Translations under genes and position numbers: made by a program | Source of the DNA: Planococcus halocryophilus | Lineage (GTDB): Bacteria; Bacillota; Bacilli; Bacillales_A; Planococcaceae | Length of the DNA: 64,000 nucleotides | Direction of reading: 5' to 3' | Assembly: GCF_001687585.2 (NCBI RefSeq) | Contig: NZ_CP016537.2 | Span: 282,001-346,000, forward strand | The notes under the pieces: model-generated | The model's input: the letters and a program-made list of their open reading frames with translations, nothing else | What the model was told of the DNA's origin: nothing | Databases searched by the model: none | Shown here: positions 47,152 to 55,634 of the stretch, one piece after another | Position numbering within the stretch: position 1 is the stretch's first letter | Layout: the number at the start of each line of letters is the position of its first letter

Positions 47152-48207
47152 TTAGTTAAGGTTCTTTTTATGAGGTTTTCGGATGTCGGCAACGATTAAA
47201 GCTCCGACGAGAAATAGGCCGAGATAACCAATGGTCGGATAAAAAAGACTGACCAGGTTTTTAAACCCTAAAAAGCTCAGTATATAGGCGACAAACACAA
47301 CAGCAGTAATGAAAATTCGAGATTTTGTTGTACCCATTACCACAAAGCGCGCCGAGAATGAAAAGAGCATGCTGACTGCGGTATTGTAAATCATACCGAA
47401 AAGAATGAAAGACATAAAAATACCGAGAATAGGTGAAAGGTTATCGGCAATTAGTAGCAATGGCATTGCTGAGCTGCCGACAACATCGACTTGTGAGAAA
47501 ATCGCCAAATGACTCAAGATGATAAGGCCACCTAGAATGAGACCACCGATCAAGCCACCGCGTGCTGCAACTTTTTCGTCTTTTTCAGTTCCGCCCATTA
47601 CAATTGCCATTGAAGCTCCGACGGCAATATTAAACGATACATAATTAATAGCAGATAAGAACCAGTTTGGCAAAGCCGAATCTTGATCGTTTGCAATTGG
47701 GTCTAATGATGCGAAAGTGGCATCCATCGTCCACAGACTGTAGGCGGCTAGACCGATAACGGCAATGATTAAAAATGGCGTGATGCTGCCGATGATGGCG
47801 ATTACTTTTTTTACGTTTAACATAATCGTCAAAGCAACTAAAATCGCCATGACTGTACTGCCAAGGGGAGCTGGTAAATTGAATTGCTGTGAGAAAATTG
47901 AACCTGCGCCCGCGATCATAACAACGCCTACGCCAAATAAAGTTAGGATAATTATGTAATCAACGATAGAACCAATTACTTTTCCACTGATTCCAAAAAT
48001 GGCTTCTTTATGTGACGTTGTTTTCATCCGGCTTCCAAGCCGAGTTAAACTCATTCCTAAATAGGCAAATAAAGCGGTTGCAAGAATTGCTGCAACGGTT
48101 CCCATATAGCCGAAGCTTGTAAAGTATTGGAGAATTTCTTGGCCAGAAGCAAATCCGGCTCCGACGATGATGCCAACAAAGGCACTACCCATTCTTAAAC
48201 TTTTCAT
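47152..48207 (-). CDS. YkvI-like membrane protein (amino-acid-permease-like)
   Basis: 351 residues from ATG 48207, which has a perfect TAGGAGG upstream; the frame to 48282 is too long. About ten transmembrane helices in the LeuT-like arrangement: GSAFVGIIVGAGFASGQEILQYF is the broken first helix with conserved GxGFASGQE. This is the YkvI family, distantly related to branched-chain amino acid and NSS-type carriers. Substrate unknown. Monocistronic. Confidence 0.85.
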   Translation of the reverse strand: MKSLRMGSAFVGIIVGAGFASGQEILQYFTSFGYMGTVAAILATALFAYLGMSLTRLGSRMKTTSHKEAIFGISGKVIGSIVDYIIILTLFGVGVVMIAGAGSIFSQQFNLPAPLGSTVMAILVALTIMLNVKKVIAIIGSITPFLIIAVIGLAAYSLWTMDATFASLDPIANDQDSALPNWFLSAINYVSFNIAVGASMAIVMGGTEKDEKVAARGGLIGGLILGGLIILSHLAIFSQVDVVGSSAMPLLLIADNLSPILGIFMSFILFGMIYNTAVSMLFSFSARFVVMGTTKSRIFITAVVFVAYILSFLGFKNLVSLFYPTIGYLGLFLVGALIVADIRKPHKKNLN

Positions 48208-48401
48208 GATGTTCCTCCTAGATGCTGTTAGTGCATGGGTAAGTTTTTTAAAATTTGTAAAATTCTTATTTAAATATAACAAAAGAAGTGAAGCAGTACA
48301 ATTGAAAAAGCAGTAGTAATATAAATAGTTTGGTGAATTTAAGGATTAGAGTACGTGAAATTAAATAGTTAAGAATAATGAAAGATGGCCTGAGAAGTAC
48401 A

Positions 48402-48437
48402 CAAAAAAGCATCGCCAGTTTCAACTGGCGATGCTTG
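48402..48437 (-). terminator. Terminator after the YflT-like gene
   Basis: Perfect 14-bp stem 48407-48420 / 48423-48436, then TTTTTT on the minus strand. Confidence 0.9.
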
Positions 48438-48446
48438 AACAAACAA

Positions 48447-48776
48447 CTAGTTTAAATCTTTGTTTGCGATAATAACTAATTTTCCTTTATCAAGCTCTTC
48501 TTCGTACTCTGCTGCTTCTTGTGTAGATAAACCAGCTGCTTCCATTTTAGCGCGTAATTCGTCGCCTCGTGAAACAGTCATGTTTTTCATGCTGTCTAAA
48601 AAGCCTTGTTCTTTCATGCCTACTTCTTCTGTGTGCAATGCTTTTGAAATATCTTTTCCACGTTTTTTATCATGTGCAAAAATGTAGATATCATCGTGCG
48701 TATAGCCTTGTGTTTCTAATTTCTCAATTTCCGATTTGGCTTGAAGTGCGTTTTCGACTGTCATTTTCAAAGTCAA
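48447..48776 (-). CDS. General stress protein (YflT/GS17M-like)
   Basis: About 109 residues. TTG 48776 is chosen because TTGGAGGG lies 7-8 bases upstream; ATG 48764 is too far from it. LQAKSEIEKLETQGYTHDDIYIFAHDKKRGKDISKAL, here given only in outline, is the typical start of the heat/general-stress YflT domain. A sigma-B-like promoter is visible upstream, which supports the call. The molecular role of the family is unknown. Confidence 0.82.
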   Translation of the reverse strand: MTLKMTVENALQAKSEIEKLETQGYTHDDIYIFAHDKKRGKDISKALHTEEVGMKEQGFLDSMKNMTVSRGDELRAKMEAAGLSTQEAAEYEEELDKGKLVIIANKDLN

Positions 48777-48810
48777 TGTAATCCCTCCAATTAATTTCTT
48801 ATTACTATGC

Positions 48811-48836
48811 ATACCACAGCGGATTAAAGCTTAAAC
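48811..48836 (-). promoter_or_regulatory. Sigma-B-type promoter for the YflT-like gene
   Basis: On the minus strand a perfect GTTTAA (48831-48836), 14 bases, and TGGTAT (48811-48816), against the consensus GGGTAT. It lies 34 bases upstream of the TTG start. Confidence 0.7.
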
Positions 48837-48892
48837 AAAAAGTGTCTAATAATCAGTTATACTAAAGAAAAGTGAAGTGAGGAGTGGTTATT

Positions 48893-49627
48893 TTGAAGAT
48901 TATTCCGATAGGTGTCTGGGGAGGTTATCCCAATAAAAATGAAGCGACTTCCGCATTTTTAATCGAACAAGATGGTTTTCGTTGTTTAGTGGATTGTGGC
49001 AGTGGTGTATTAGGAGCTGTTCAAAATTATACGGAATTACGTGAGTTAAATGCGGTAATCATCAGTCATTACCATCCGGATCATGTCGCTGATATTGGTG
49101 TGTTGCAGCATGCTGCCATGGTTGGTATGCAATTGAAAGAGTGGAATACGCCACTACACATCTATGCGCATGATAAAGATCTAGAAGAATTTAACAAGCT
49201 TTCTTATAAAGGCGTTACAGAAGGTCGTGCGATACAAGCTTCAGAAACACTGGAGCTTGGACCGTGGCAAGTTACTTTTTGTGAAACGATTCACCCTGTC
49301 TATTGTTTGGCTATGAGATTTACTGCAAATGGTCAGACGGTTGTATTTACTGCAGATACCGCTTGGAAAGATGAATTGGTCGACTTTTCACGGGGAGCGA
49401 ATCTTTTAGTCGCAGAGTCGAATCTATACGAAAAATATATTGGTATTATTGGGGGCCACATGAGTGGTAGCCAAGCAGGGAAACTTGCCGAACAGTCTGG
49501 AGCTAAGCAATTACTGTTGACACACCTTCCGCAATACGGCGAGTTAAATGAAATTTTAGAATCTGCAAAATCTACTTACACCGGTGAAGTCGAGTTTGCG
49601 GTAATTGGCAAGACCTACCACATTTGA
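48893..49627 (+). CDS. MBL-fold metallohydrolase (YhfI-like)
   Basis: About 244 residues. TTG 48893 has GTGAGGAG upstream; the frame also opens at GTG 48884. The start reads IIPIGVWGGYPNKNEATSAF, then the metal motif ISHYHPDHVADIG, TADTAWKDEL, ESNLYEKY and GHMSGSQAGKLAEQSGAKQL. The fold matches the RNase Z-like/YhfI branch. Expected role: a cytosolic hydrolase; the substrate (phosphodiester or similar) is unknown. Confidence 0.85.
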   Translation: MKIIPIGVWGGYPNKNEATSAFLIEQDGFRCLVDCGSGVLGAVQNYTELRELNAVIISHYHPDHVADIGVLQHAAMVGMQLKEWNTPLHIYAHDKDLEEFNKLSYKGVTEGRAIQASETLELGPWQVTFCETIHPVYCLAMRFTANGQTVVFTADTAWKDELVDFSRGANLLVAESNLYEKYIGIIGGHMSGSQAGKLAEQSGAKQLLLTHLPQYGELNEILESAKSTYTGEVEFAVIGKTYHI

Positions 49628-49786
49628 TGTTGCAGATATAAGCAGATAGTTTGTATACCTAATAGGTTCATTCTATTCTTTAAGTAACTGGTAAGAAAAT
49701 TGAAGAAAACGCTGCTGTTTATTTACTTAGGAGAAAACTGATTCTTTTATTGTCTGTCTAGAGAAAAAAGACTGGAGGAGAATAAG

Positions 49787-50431
49787 ATGAAAATAGGGAT
49801 TATCGGGGCAACAGGAAAAGCGGGTAATTTGATATTAAAAGAAGCGCTAAGAAGGCGCCATGAAGTAACTGCGATTATTAGAGATTCACAAAAAGCAGAA
49901 AATCTAAATGTGCCGATTATCGAAAAAGATGTTTTTAGTTTAACGGCGGAAGATTTAGCTCCATTTGAAGTGGTCGTCAATGCATTTGGTGTACCACCTG
50001 AAAAAGCTGGACAACATATTGAAGCAGGTAAAATTTTAATTGATGCACTTAAAGGTGCACCAAATACTCGCTTGATCGTAGTCGGGGGTGCTGGCAGTTT
50101 ATTTGTGGATGAAGCACGAACAACTCGTCTAGCAGAAACCCCAGAGTTTCCTGAAGCATTCAAATCAATTGCTAATGGTCAAGCGCAAAATTTAGCTGAT
50201 TTGGAAAGAGCAGAAGGAATTCGCTGGACATTTTTGAGCCCGGCAGCATTTTTCGATCCAAAAGGTCACCGTACAGGTCGTTATCAAAAAGGCGATGATG
50301 GGTTTATCGTCAATAGTAAAGGCAAGAGTTATATTAGTTATGCTGATTACGCCATTGCGCTTGTCGATGAAATCGAAAGTGGGGAGCATCAAAATAGACG
50401 GTTTACCGTTGTTTCTGAAAATCATCTATAG
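49787..50431 (+). CDS. NAD(P)-binding protein, atypical SDR (YwnB/NmrA-like)
   Basis: 214 residues. The N-terminal Rossmann loop is GIIGATGKAGNLILKEALRR, then VNAFGVPPE, LIVVGGAGSLFVDE and FLSPAAFFDPKGHRTG. This is the NAD(P)H-binding_10 group (YwnB), often annotated as flavin reductase or NADH-binding. No catalytic YxxxK is expected in this group. Function unknown. GGAGGAG upstream; a terminator follows. Confidence 0.85.
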   Translation: MKIGIIGATGKAGNLILKEALRRRHEVTAIIRDSQKAENLNVPIIEKDVFSLTAEDLAPFEVVVNAFGVPPEKAGQHIEAGKILIDALKGAPNTRLIVVGGAGSLFVDEARTTRLAETPEFPEAFKSIANGQAQNLADLERAEGIRWTFLSPAAFFDPKGHRTGRYQKGDDGFIVNSKGKSYISYADYAIALVDEIESGEHQNRRFTVVSENHL

Positions 50432-50433
50432 TT

Positions 50434-50468
50434 TAAAAAAGCCGGTTTCTAAGAAAGCCGGCTTTTTC
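50434..50468 (+). terminator. Terminator after the NAD(P)-binding protein gene
   Basis: Stem of AAAAGCCGG with CCGGCTTTT, extended inside by TTTCT/AGAAA, followed by TTTTTCT. Confidence 0.82.
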
Positions 50469-50593
50469 TATTCGTAAAGTGATCGACTATTGAAAACCAT
50501 CTGCCATGAAATGTTCACGTTCCTCAATTAAACAACGACTTGAATCATGTATAATAAGATGAAACTTGAGGTTTAAAGGTGGGAATCAACACA

Positions 50594-50857
50594 ATGGATT
50601 TTTTATATTTTCCTGAAGACAAATCGGAATACATCCCTGGGATTATTTCTGTCGTAATTATATTCATATTGTCCGTACTGATTGTCTGGTTATTAGTTAA
50701 AGCTTCACGTAAGCAAGTTAAAAGTTTAGAAGAGCAAGGTTATCCCGTTGTTTATAAAGACGGTTTTGACGAAGGCCAGACAGAAGAAATCTTAGAACCG
50801 CAAAAAGCAGCAGATTACGCAAACGAGAAGAAAACACGTGAGAAAAAAGAGACCTGA
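50594..50857 (+). CDS. Small single-pass membrane protein
   Basis: 87 residues from ATG 50594 (AAAGGTGGG upstream). One transmembrane helix (about 14-37) with an outside N-terminus, then a cytosolic charged tail. No known domain. The terminator stem begins inside its last codons, so it is a self-contained small gene. Confidence 0.6.
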   Translation: MDFLYFPEDKSEYIPGIISVVIIFILSVLIVWLLVKASRKQVKSLEEQGYPVVYKDGFDEGQTEEILEPQKAADYANEKKTREKKET

Positions 50858-50878
50858 CAGCTGTCAGGTCTCTTTTTT
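50842..50878 (+). terminator. Terminator overlapping the stop of the small membrane gene
   Basis: Perfect 18-bp palindrome 50842-50877 ending in TTTTTT. The stop codon (50855-50857) is within its 5' arm. Confidence 0.92.
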
Positions 50879-50941
50879 GGTTCTTTCACTAGGTGTATAC
50901 TGGAATCACTTGATAAAAATGAAGAGATGGGGGCATTGTTT

Positions 50942-52225
50942 ATGAAGAATATCTTTGGCGGAGTGCAATGGGCGGTTTTTCTAATTGCTTCTTCCATCGC
51001 AGCACCAATCGCAATTGCCAGTATTTTTGGCATGGATACAACGGATACCGCTCTCTTCTTACAACGCACGATGTTTGTTTTAGGAATTGCTTGTTTAGTA
51101 CAAGCCTTTATCGGACACCGTATGCCGATTAATGAAGGACCGGCCGGCTTATGGTGGGGAATATTTATTGTTTACGCTGGATTAGTCGGCATTATGTATG
51201 CAACTATGGAAGAATCTCTTCAAGCCTTGCAAAGCGGGTTATTATACAGTGGCGTGTTGTTTATCGTGTTTGCCTATACAGGTCTCGTTGATAAGCTAAA
51301 AGTTTTGTTTACCCCAACTATCACTTTTGTTTATCTTTTGTTATTGGTCCTTCAAATCAGTGAGTCGATTATTGCAGGTTTATTGGGCATCGTAACAGAA
51401 GGAGATCCAGTAGATGTCACGGTCTTGCTAGGTAGTATAATGGTTATCTTATTAACTTTCTTTTTCATGAATCATAAAATGCCATGGATTAGCCGTTACT
51501 CGGTATTGTTTGCAATTGCCACAGGTTGGTTCATTTTCTGGATTCTTGGCAAATTACCAGAAACTGCAGAGAGCACAGGTGCATTAATATCCTTGCCAGA
51601 GATGCTCGTTTTTGGGCCATTAATCTGGGACAGTGGCATGTTTGTAACTGCCTTGTTTTTAACGATTTTGTTGCTTGCGAATATGATGGCATCGATTCGC
51701 GTTATGGAAAGTGTACTAAAGAATTCCTTTTCGATTCATGCGCCTGACCGAGTTAAACAAGCATCAGCAGCCTCGGGTATTAATCATATTGTAGCAGGAT
51801 TGTTTTCTTCTATCGGACCCGTGCCGATTTCAGGAGCGGCTGGATTTGTTAGTGCGACTAGAACACCTACGCTTAGACCTTTTATTTTCGGAGGCATGCT
51901 AGTAGTGTTGATTAGTTTTTTTCCGACACTCATGGCAATTCTTGCTTCTCTTCCAGCTCCGGTAGCCTATGCTGTTATCTTTGCGGTATTTACCAAAATG
52001 GTTGAGATGGCTTTTGTTGAATTGGAAAATGAAAAAGATAGGCTACATTCTTATAAAGTGGCAGCTTTCGGATTGATGAGTGGAGTTGGTATTATGTTTG
52101 TTTCCCCAGAAAGCATGGCCAACTTGCCATCGGTTGTCGCAGCGACATTATCAAATGGATTGATCACCGGAACCATTATTGCGATTTTTGTAGAACAGTT
52201 ATTGTTGCGGAAAAAGACAACATAA
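50942..52225 (+). CDS. NCS2-family nucleobase permease (YwdJ-like)
   Basis: About 427 residues from ATG 50942 (GGGGG 8 bases upstream; ATG 50927 possible). About 12 transmembrane helices. FLIASSIAAPIAIASIFG, MPINEGPAGLWWGIF and the pore-helix segment GPVPISGAAGFVSATRTPT place it in the UraA/xanthine permease superfamily but in a divergent branch. Probably a purine or pyrimidine carrier; substrate unknown. The purine riboswitch is not repeated here. Confidence 0.82.
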   Translation: MKNIFGGVQWAVFLIASSIAAPIAIASIFGMDTTDTALFLQRTMFVLGIACLVQAFIGHRMPINEGPAGLWWGIFIVYAGLVGIMYATMEESLQALQSGLLYSGVLFIVFAYTGLVDKLKVLFTPTITFVYLLLLVLQISESIIAGLLGIVTEGDPVDVTVLLGSIMVILLTFFFMNHKMPWISRYSVLFAIATGWFIFWILGKLPETAESTGALISLPEMLVFGPLIWDSGMFVTALFLTILLLANMMASIRVMESVLKNSFSIHAPDRVKQASAASGINHIVAGLFSSIGPVPISGAAGFVSATRTPTLRPFIFGGMLVVLISFFPTLMAILASLPAPVAYAVIFAVFTKMVEMAFVELENEKDRLHSYKVAAFGLMSGVGIMFVSPESMANLPSVVAATLSNGLITGTIIAIFVEQLLLRKKTT

Positions 52226-52266
52226 CAAAAGCCGGACGCGAGTAGTAAATGCATCCGGCTTTTGTT
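52223..52266 (+). terminator. Terminator after the NCS2 permease gene
   Basis: ACAAAAGCCGGA pairs with TCCGGCTTTTGT; it starts at the TAA stop and directly precedes the first repeat unit. Confidence 0.88.
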
Positions 52267-52268
52267 AT

Positions 52269-52387
52269 TTATCTAGCTCAAGCGGCCAGTCCCTCGGGGT
52301 CTTAAGTCAGCCCACTACGGAAATCGGGATTTCCTGCATGTTCTGCCTTAAGCCTGTCGGGACTATACAGCCGCTTACGCTTTTCTT
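52269..52387. repeat. Structured intergenic repeat, tandem copy 1
   Basis: About 118 bases, bordered by ATCTAGCTC and GCTTTTCTT. Stems: AGCGGC (52281-52286)/GCCGCT (52370-52375), AGTCCC (52288-52293)/GGGACT (52359-52364), CTTAAG with itself further in, and inner GGAAATC/GATTTCC. Same orientation as copies 2 and 3. Confidence 0.88.
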
Positions 52388-52388
52388 A

Positions 52389-52509
52389 TTGTCTAGGCTC
52401 CAGCGGCTAGCTCTTTGGGTCATAAGCCATTTTGGCTGTGCGGCAAAGAACACCGCTTCGCCAATCTGCCTTATGCCCGGCAGAGCTACACAGCCGCTTA
52501 CGCTTTTCT
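52389..52509. repeat. Structured intergenic repeat, tandem copy 2
   Basis: Same borders and outer stem (AGCGGCT 52402-52408 / AGCCGCT 52492-52498), but the second stem is AGCTCT (52409-52414)/AGAGCT (52482-52487), and the inner part is of the CATAAG/CTTATG type. Both sides of the second stem differ from copy 1 in a compensating way. Confidence 0.88.
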
Positions 52510-52510
52510 A

Positions 52511-52630
52511 TTTGTCTAGCTCCAGCGGCTAGTCCCTCGGGGTCTTAAGTCATCCCACTACGGAAATCAGGATTTCCTGCGTGCTCTGTCTTAAGCCTGT
52601 CGGGACTACACAGCCGCTTACGCTTTTCTA
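52511..52630. repeat. Structured intergenic repeat, tandem copy 3
   Basis: AGCGGCT (52524-52530)/AGCCGCT (52612-52618), AGTCCC (52531-52536)/GGGACT (52602-52607), inner GGAAATC (52562-52568)/GATTTCC (52571-52577). The last bases of its TTTTCTA border form the stop codon of the facing pepF gene. Confidence 0.88.
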
Positions 52631-54439
52631 TTCAGCTTCGATTTCTTCTGTTAGTTTCACGAGTTCATCGATCAGTTCGCCGATATAAGCGATGGTGTCA
52701 CGGAGCGGTTGTTCGGTCGTGATGTCGACGCCGGCCATTTGTGCTAGTTCGACTGGATTTTTAGTACCACCAGCTTTAAGAACTTCTAGCCATTCATCGA
52801 CAGCAGGTTGTCCTTCTTTTAAAATGCGTTTAGATACTTGTGTGGAGATAGTTAAACCAGCACTGTACGTGTAAGGGTATAAGCCCATGTAATAATGCGG
52901 TTGGCGCATCCAAGTTAACTCCGCACCATCATTTATTTCGACAGTGTCTCCCCAGAAATCTTCTAATACCTTACGTTTGATCGAGTTCAAAATTCCGGCA
53001 TTCACACTTTGTCCTGCATCAATGCGCTCGTAAACTTTACGCTGATAAGCGGCTTCAAGCAAATGAGTAACAAAGTTATGGTAATAAGTTCTGGCAACGA
53101 TTGATGAAATGACCCAACGTTTAAATTTCGGATCCTCTGAGTTTTTCAATAAATGATTAGCAACGAGCATTTCATTCATTGTCGAAGGTGCTTCGATAAA
53201 GTAAAGAGACGGTCTTCCGTTAAAGATATTTTGTTCTTGATGTGCATGATAAAAATGTCCAGCGTGGCCAAGTTCGTGAGCTAGCACAAAGACCTCATTC
53301 ATACGACCTGTCCAAGAAATTAAAATATAGGGATGATCTCCGTAAGGGCTTGAACAAAAAGCACCTGTTGATTTTCCTTTGTTTTGTGCAAAGTCAATCC
53401 ATCTTTCAGAATAAGAACGATCAACCATTTCTAAGTAATCAGGTCCCATAATCGAAAGAGCATCATCAATATACTGTTTAGATTCAACTACTGTAATCTC
53501 AGGTTCATAGCTTGGATCTAAAGAAATTTTTAAGTCAGCAAAAGTCATTTGATCAAGACCATGAACTTTCTGTAATAATTTCGCGTATTTTCGCATGTGT
53601 GGAGCCAGTTCTGTTGTGATCAAATCAATTTGACGATCGTAAAGAGAACGGTCTACTTCTTGATTAAATAAAAGGAAGTCAAAAATACTGTCATAACCCC
53701 GCAAATCGGCAGTGGTTTTTTCCATCTGCAATTGCATATCATAAGTTTTGGCTGTTGTTTGTTGATACTCTTTTAATTTTTTAGAAAAAGCATCAAATGC
53801 TGCACGTCTGAGTTCTGTATTTGTTTCTGCTTCCCAGTCCCCTTCAAAAGAGCCATAGCTTAAAGGATACTTCTGGCCATTTACTTCAAAGTCTTCAAAA
53901 TCGATATCGCCCATTTTCGTTGTATTATAAAGTCCATAAGGTGCGCTAAAAGTAGAAGAATAAGCGGCTAAACTTTTTTCAGCTTCTGGATGTAATTGAT
54001 AAGGTTTTTTACGAAGTAATTTTTTTAAGAATATACGGAATTCCGTTGATTGTTCCATCGCTTGCTCGAGTGTTTCAGTTGGCAAAGCGAGAAGCTCGCT
54101 TGTGATAAAAGACAATTGACTCCCGATTTTAGCGGCAGTAGTTCCGAATTTACTCGCTTGTAATTGAGCTTCGTCATTGGTTTGATCTGTGCTTGCTGTT
54201 AAATTTGCATGAGTACTCAATAAAACCATTTTTTCCATAAACGTCATGTACGCTGTTAAGACCAGAGTAATTGTTTTGGTATCCATAATTGTGCCTTGAA
54301 AGTTTTTGTTTAAAGCTTCTGCTTGTTGTTCTATGTCTTCTAATTGTTGATTGAAGTCAGGTGAACTACTAATTAGACTGGATAAATCCCATGTTTCTTC
54401 GACAGGAACAGCTGAGCGTACAGGCAAACTTTTAACCAA
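52628..54439 (-). CDS. pepF: Oligoendopeptidase F, M3B family
   Basis: 603 residues from TTG 54439, which has GAGGAGAG 8 bases upstream; the frame to 54496 is longer but lacks a ribosome site. Zinc site HExxH in VLAHELGHAGHFYHA (about residue 375-390), with downstream Glu in FIEAPSTMNEML. It is a cytosolic zinc peptidase that cuts oligopeptides of about 7-17 residues. Length matches the family. The stop codon TAG is supplied by the border of an intergenic repeat, so the last residues may differ from relatives. Confidence 0.95.
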   Translation of the reverse strand: MVKSLPVRSAVPVEETWDLSSLISSSPDFNQQLEDIEQQAEALNKNFQGTIMDTKTITLVLTAYMTFMEKMVLLSTHANLTASTDQTNDEAQLQASKFGTTAAKIGSQLSFITSELLALPTETLEQAMEQSTEFRIFLKKLLRKKPYQLHPEAEKSLAAYSSTFSAPYGLYNTTKMGDIDFEDFEVNGQKYPLSYGSFEGDWEAETNTELRRAAFDAFSKKLKEYQQTTAKTYDMQLQMEKTTADLRGYDSIFDFLLFNQEVDRSLYDRQIDLITTELAPHMRKYAKLLQKVHGLDQMTFADLKISLDPSYEPEITVVESKQYIDDALSIMGPDYLEMVDRSYSERWIDFAQNKGKSTGAFCSSPYGDHPYILISWTGRMNEVFVLAHELGHAGHFYHAHQEQNIFNGRPSLYFIEAPSTMNEMLVANHLLKNSEDPKFKRWVISSIVARTYYHNFVTHLLEAAYQRKVYERIDAGQSVNAGILNSIKRKVLEDFWGDTVEINDGAELTWMRQPHYYMGLYPYTYSAGLTISTQVSKRILKEGQPAVDEWLEVLKAGGTKNPVELAQMAGVDITTEQPLRDTIAYIGELIDELVKLTEEIEAE

Positions 54440-54550
54440 ATAAATCTCTCCTCTATATATTACGGATTTCGAACTAATTATTAGTATAATAGGCAATTGA
54501 AGAAATGTAAAAAAAATAATTAAGAATATAAAAAAAATTTAAAAAATAGG

Positions 54551-55016
54551 TTTAAGTCTATCATAAGGGTGGGTACTATATAAATACAAGGCGGAATTAC
54601 CGTTGAAAGACACGACTGGATTCGATTCAGAATCGCCTTTTAACGAGAAACTGCACAGCCTTGGCGGGAAATTTGCTTTACTGACGATATTCACTCTTGT
54701 CAGGAACCATAGTTAATCGGGTTTCTATCCGGAAAGTGTTTCAAACAGTAAGTTGTAAGTTTTTTGTGGAAGTGCAATTGAAAGCCTGACTGCAGAACCA
54801 AAAATTCACTGAGAAGTAGATGTGAACCTAATTGCCTTATTGGCAAATGACAGTCAGCGTAACTAAACTGCAATGACGAGAGTTTCGTATTCGTCAGAGA
54901 TTTTCAGTTTGTAGAAAGAATTTAATAAGATTTTCCGCGTGCAAAAAGTCTCTCAGGATTTTCGAGAGATGTAAAAAGGAAAAGGCATGATCTGATGAAA
55001 AGGATCATGCTTTTTT
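54551..55016 (+). ncRNA. Candidate structured non-coding RNA, about 440 nt
   Basis: No ORF of 60 codons exists on either strand between 54440 and 55126, and the GC content rises above the flanks. Eight local helices can be drawn on the plus strand: 54588-54592/54635-54639 enclosing 54619-54623/54630-54634; 54681-54685/54699-54703; a junction 54786-54792/54851-54857 enclosing 54805-54809/54822-54826 and 54832-54836/54842-54846; 54865-54870/54905-54910 enclosing 54874-54879/54891-54896; 54949-54954/54964-54969; and terminator 54985-54992/55003-55010 with TTTTTT. A weak promoter (TTTAAG-17-TACTAT, 54551-54579) precedes it. It could be a trans-acting RNA or a long leader of the gene at 55126. I do not recognise it as 6S, tmRNA, RNase P, SRP, T-box or a known riboswitch. 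Confidence 0.5.
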
Positions 55017-55125
55017 CTTTGGATTTTGAACTATCAGATTCTTTAGTGTAGTCTAGTTGTATAAGCTTTTATCAAAACGACTTTGCATTTAGATAACTTT
55101 TAATTTTATAAAAGGGGAATCAGTC

Positions 55126-55605
55126 ATGGGAGAACATTCGGTAGTCGCTATACAAGACGAGTATGCAGAAGACTTTGCATGGTGTTATGGTTGCGGACGA
55201 CTTAATAAGGAGGGACATCAATTTCGGACTGTCTGGAATGGCGAGGAAACGGTCACTTTGTATAAACCAAAAGAAGAGCACACAGCTATTCCAGGATTTG
55301 TTTATGGTGGTTTAATTGCCTCGTTAGTAGATTGTCATGGAACAGGGTCAGCTTCTTTAGCACTTCACCGAAAAAATGGTTTTGAACCAGGGAGTGGCGA
55401 AGCTCCACCGCGATTTGTTACCGCTTCTTTACATGTAGATTATTTAAAACCGACGCCTCAAGGCATCGAGCTGAAAGCGGTAGGAAAAGTCGAAGAAATT
55501 CATCCAAAGAAATTCAAAGTGAGAATAGAGGTTTACGCTGGCGATACACTTTGTGCAACAGGCGAAGTAACGGCGGTGGTTATGCCAGCTTCCTTTGCGA
55601 AATAA
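55126..55605 (+). CDS. Hotdog-fold thioesterase (PaaI-type)
   Basis: 159 residues. An unusual N-terminal AWCYGCGRLNKEGHQF with two close Cys (CYGC) is followed by the hotdog core PGFVYGGLIASLVDCHGTGSA, with the catalytic-type Asp, and ASLHVDYLKPTP. Expected role: hydrolysis of acyl-CoA. AAAGGGG precedes the ATG. It may be under control of the structured RNA region just upstream. Substrate unknown. Confidence 0.83.
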   Translation: MGEHSVVAIQDEYAEDFAWCYGCGRLNKEGHQFRTVWNGEETVTLYKPKEEHTAIPGFVYGGLIASLVDCHGTGSASLALHRKNGFEPGSGEAPPRFVTASLHVDYLKPTPQGIELKAVGKVEEIHPKKFKVRIEVYAGDTLCATGEVTAVVMPASFAK

Positions 55606-55634
55606 TTTGAACAAAGTTAGAGAAGGAGTGCTTG

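Noticed and set aside
52269..52630. CRISPR array
   Set aside because: Units of about 120 bases with internal hairpins and no short spacers; no cas genes.
54561..54580. AAGGGTGGGTACT resembles the T-box AGGGTGGNACC motif
   Set aside because: It has an extra G, lies far upstream of the terminator instead of just before it, and there is no specifier stem or tRNA-related gene downstream.
54551..55016. RNase P RNA, because ypsA (a neighbour of rnpB in Bacillus) is 5 kb away
   Set aside because: The invariant GAGGAAAGTCC and ACAGAA...GGCTTA segments are absent.
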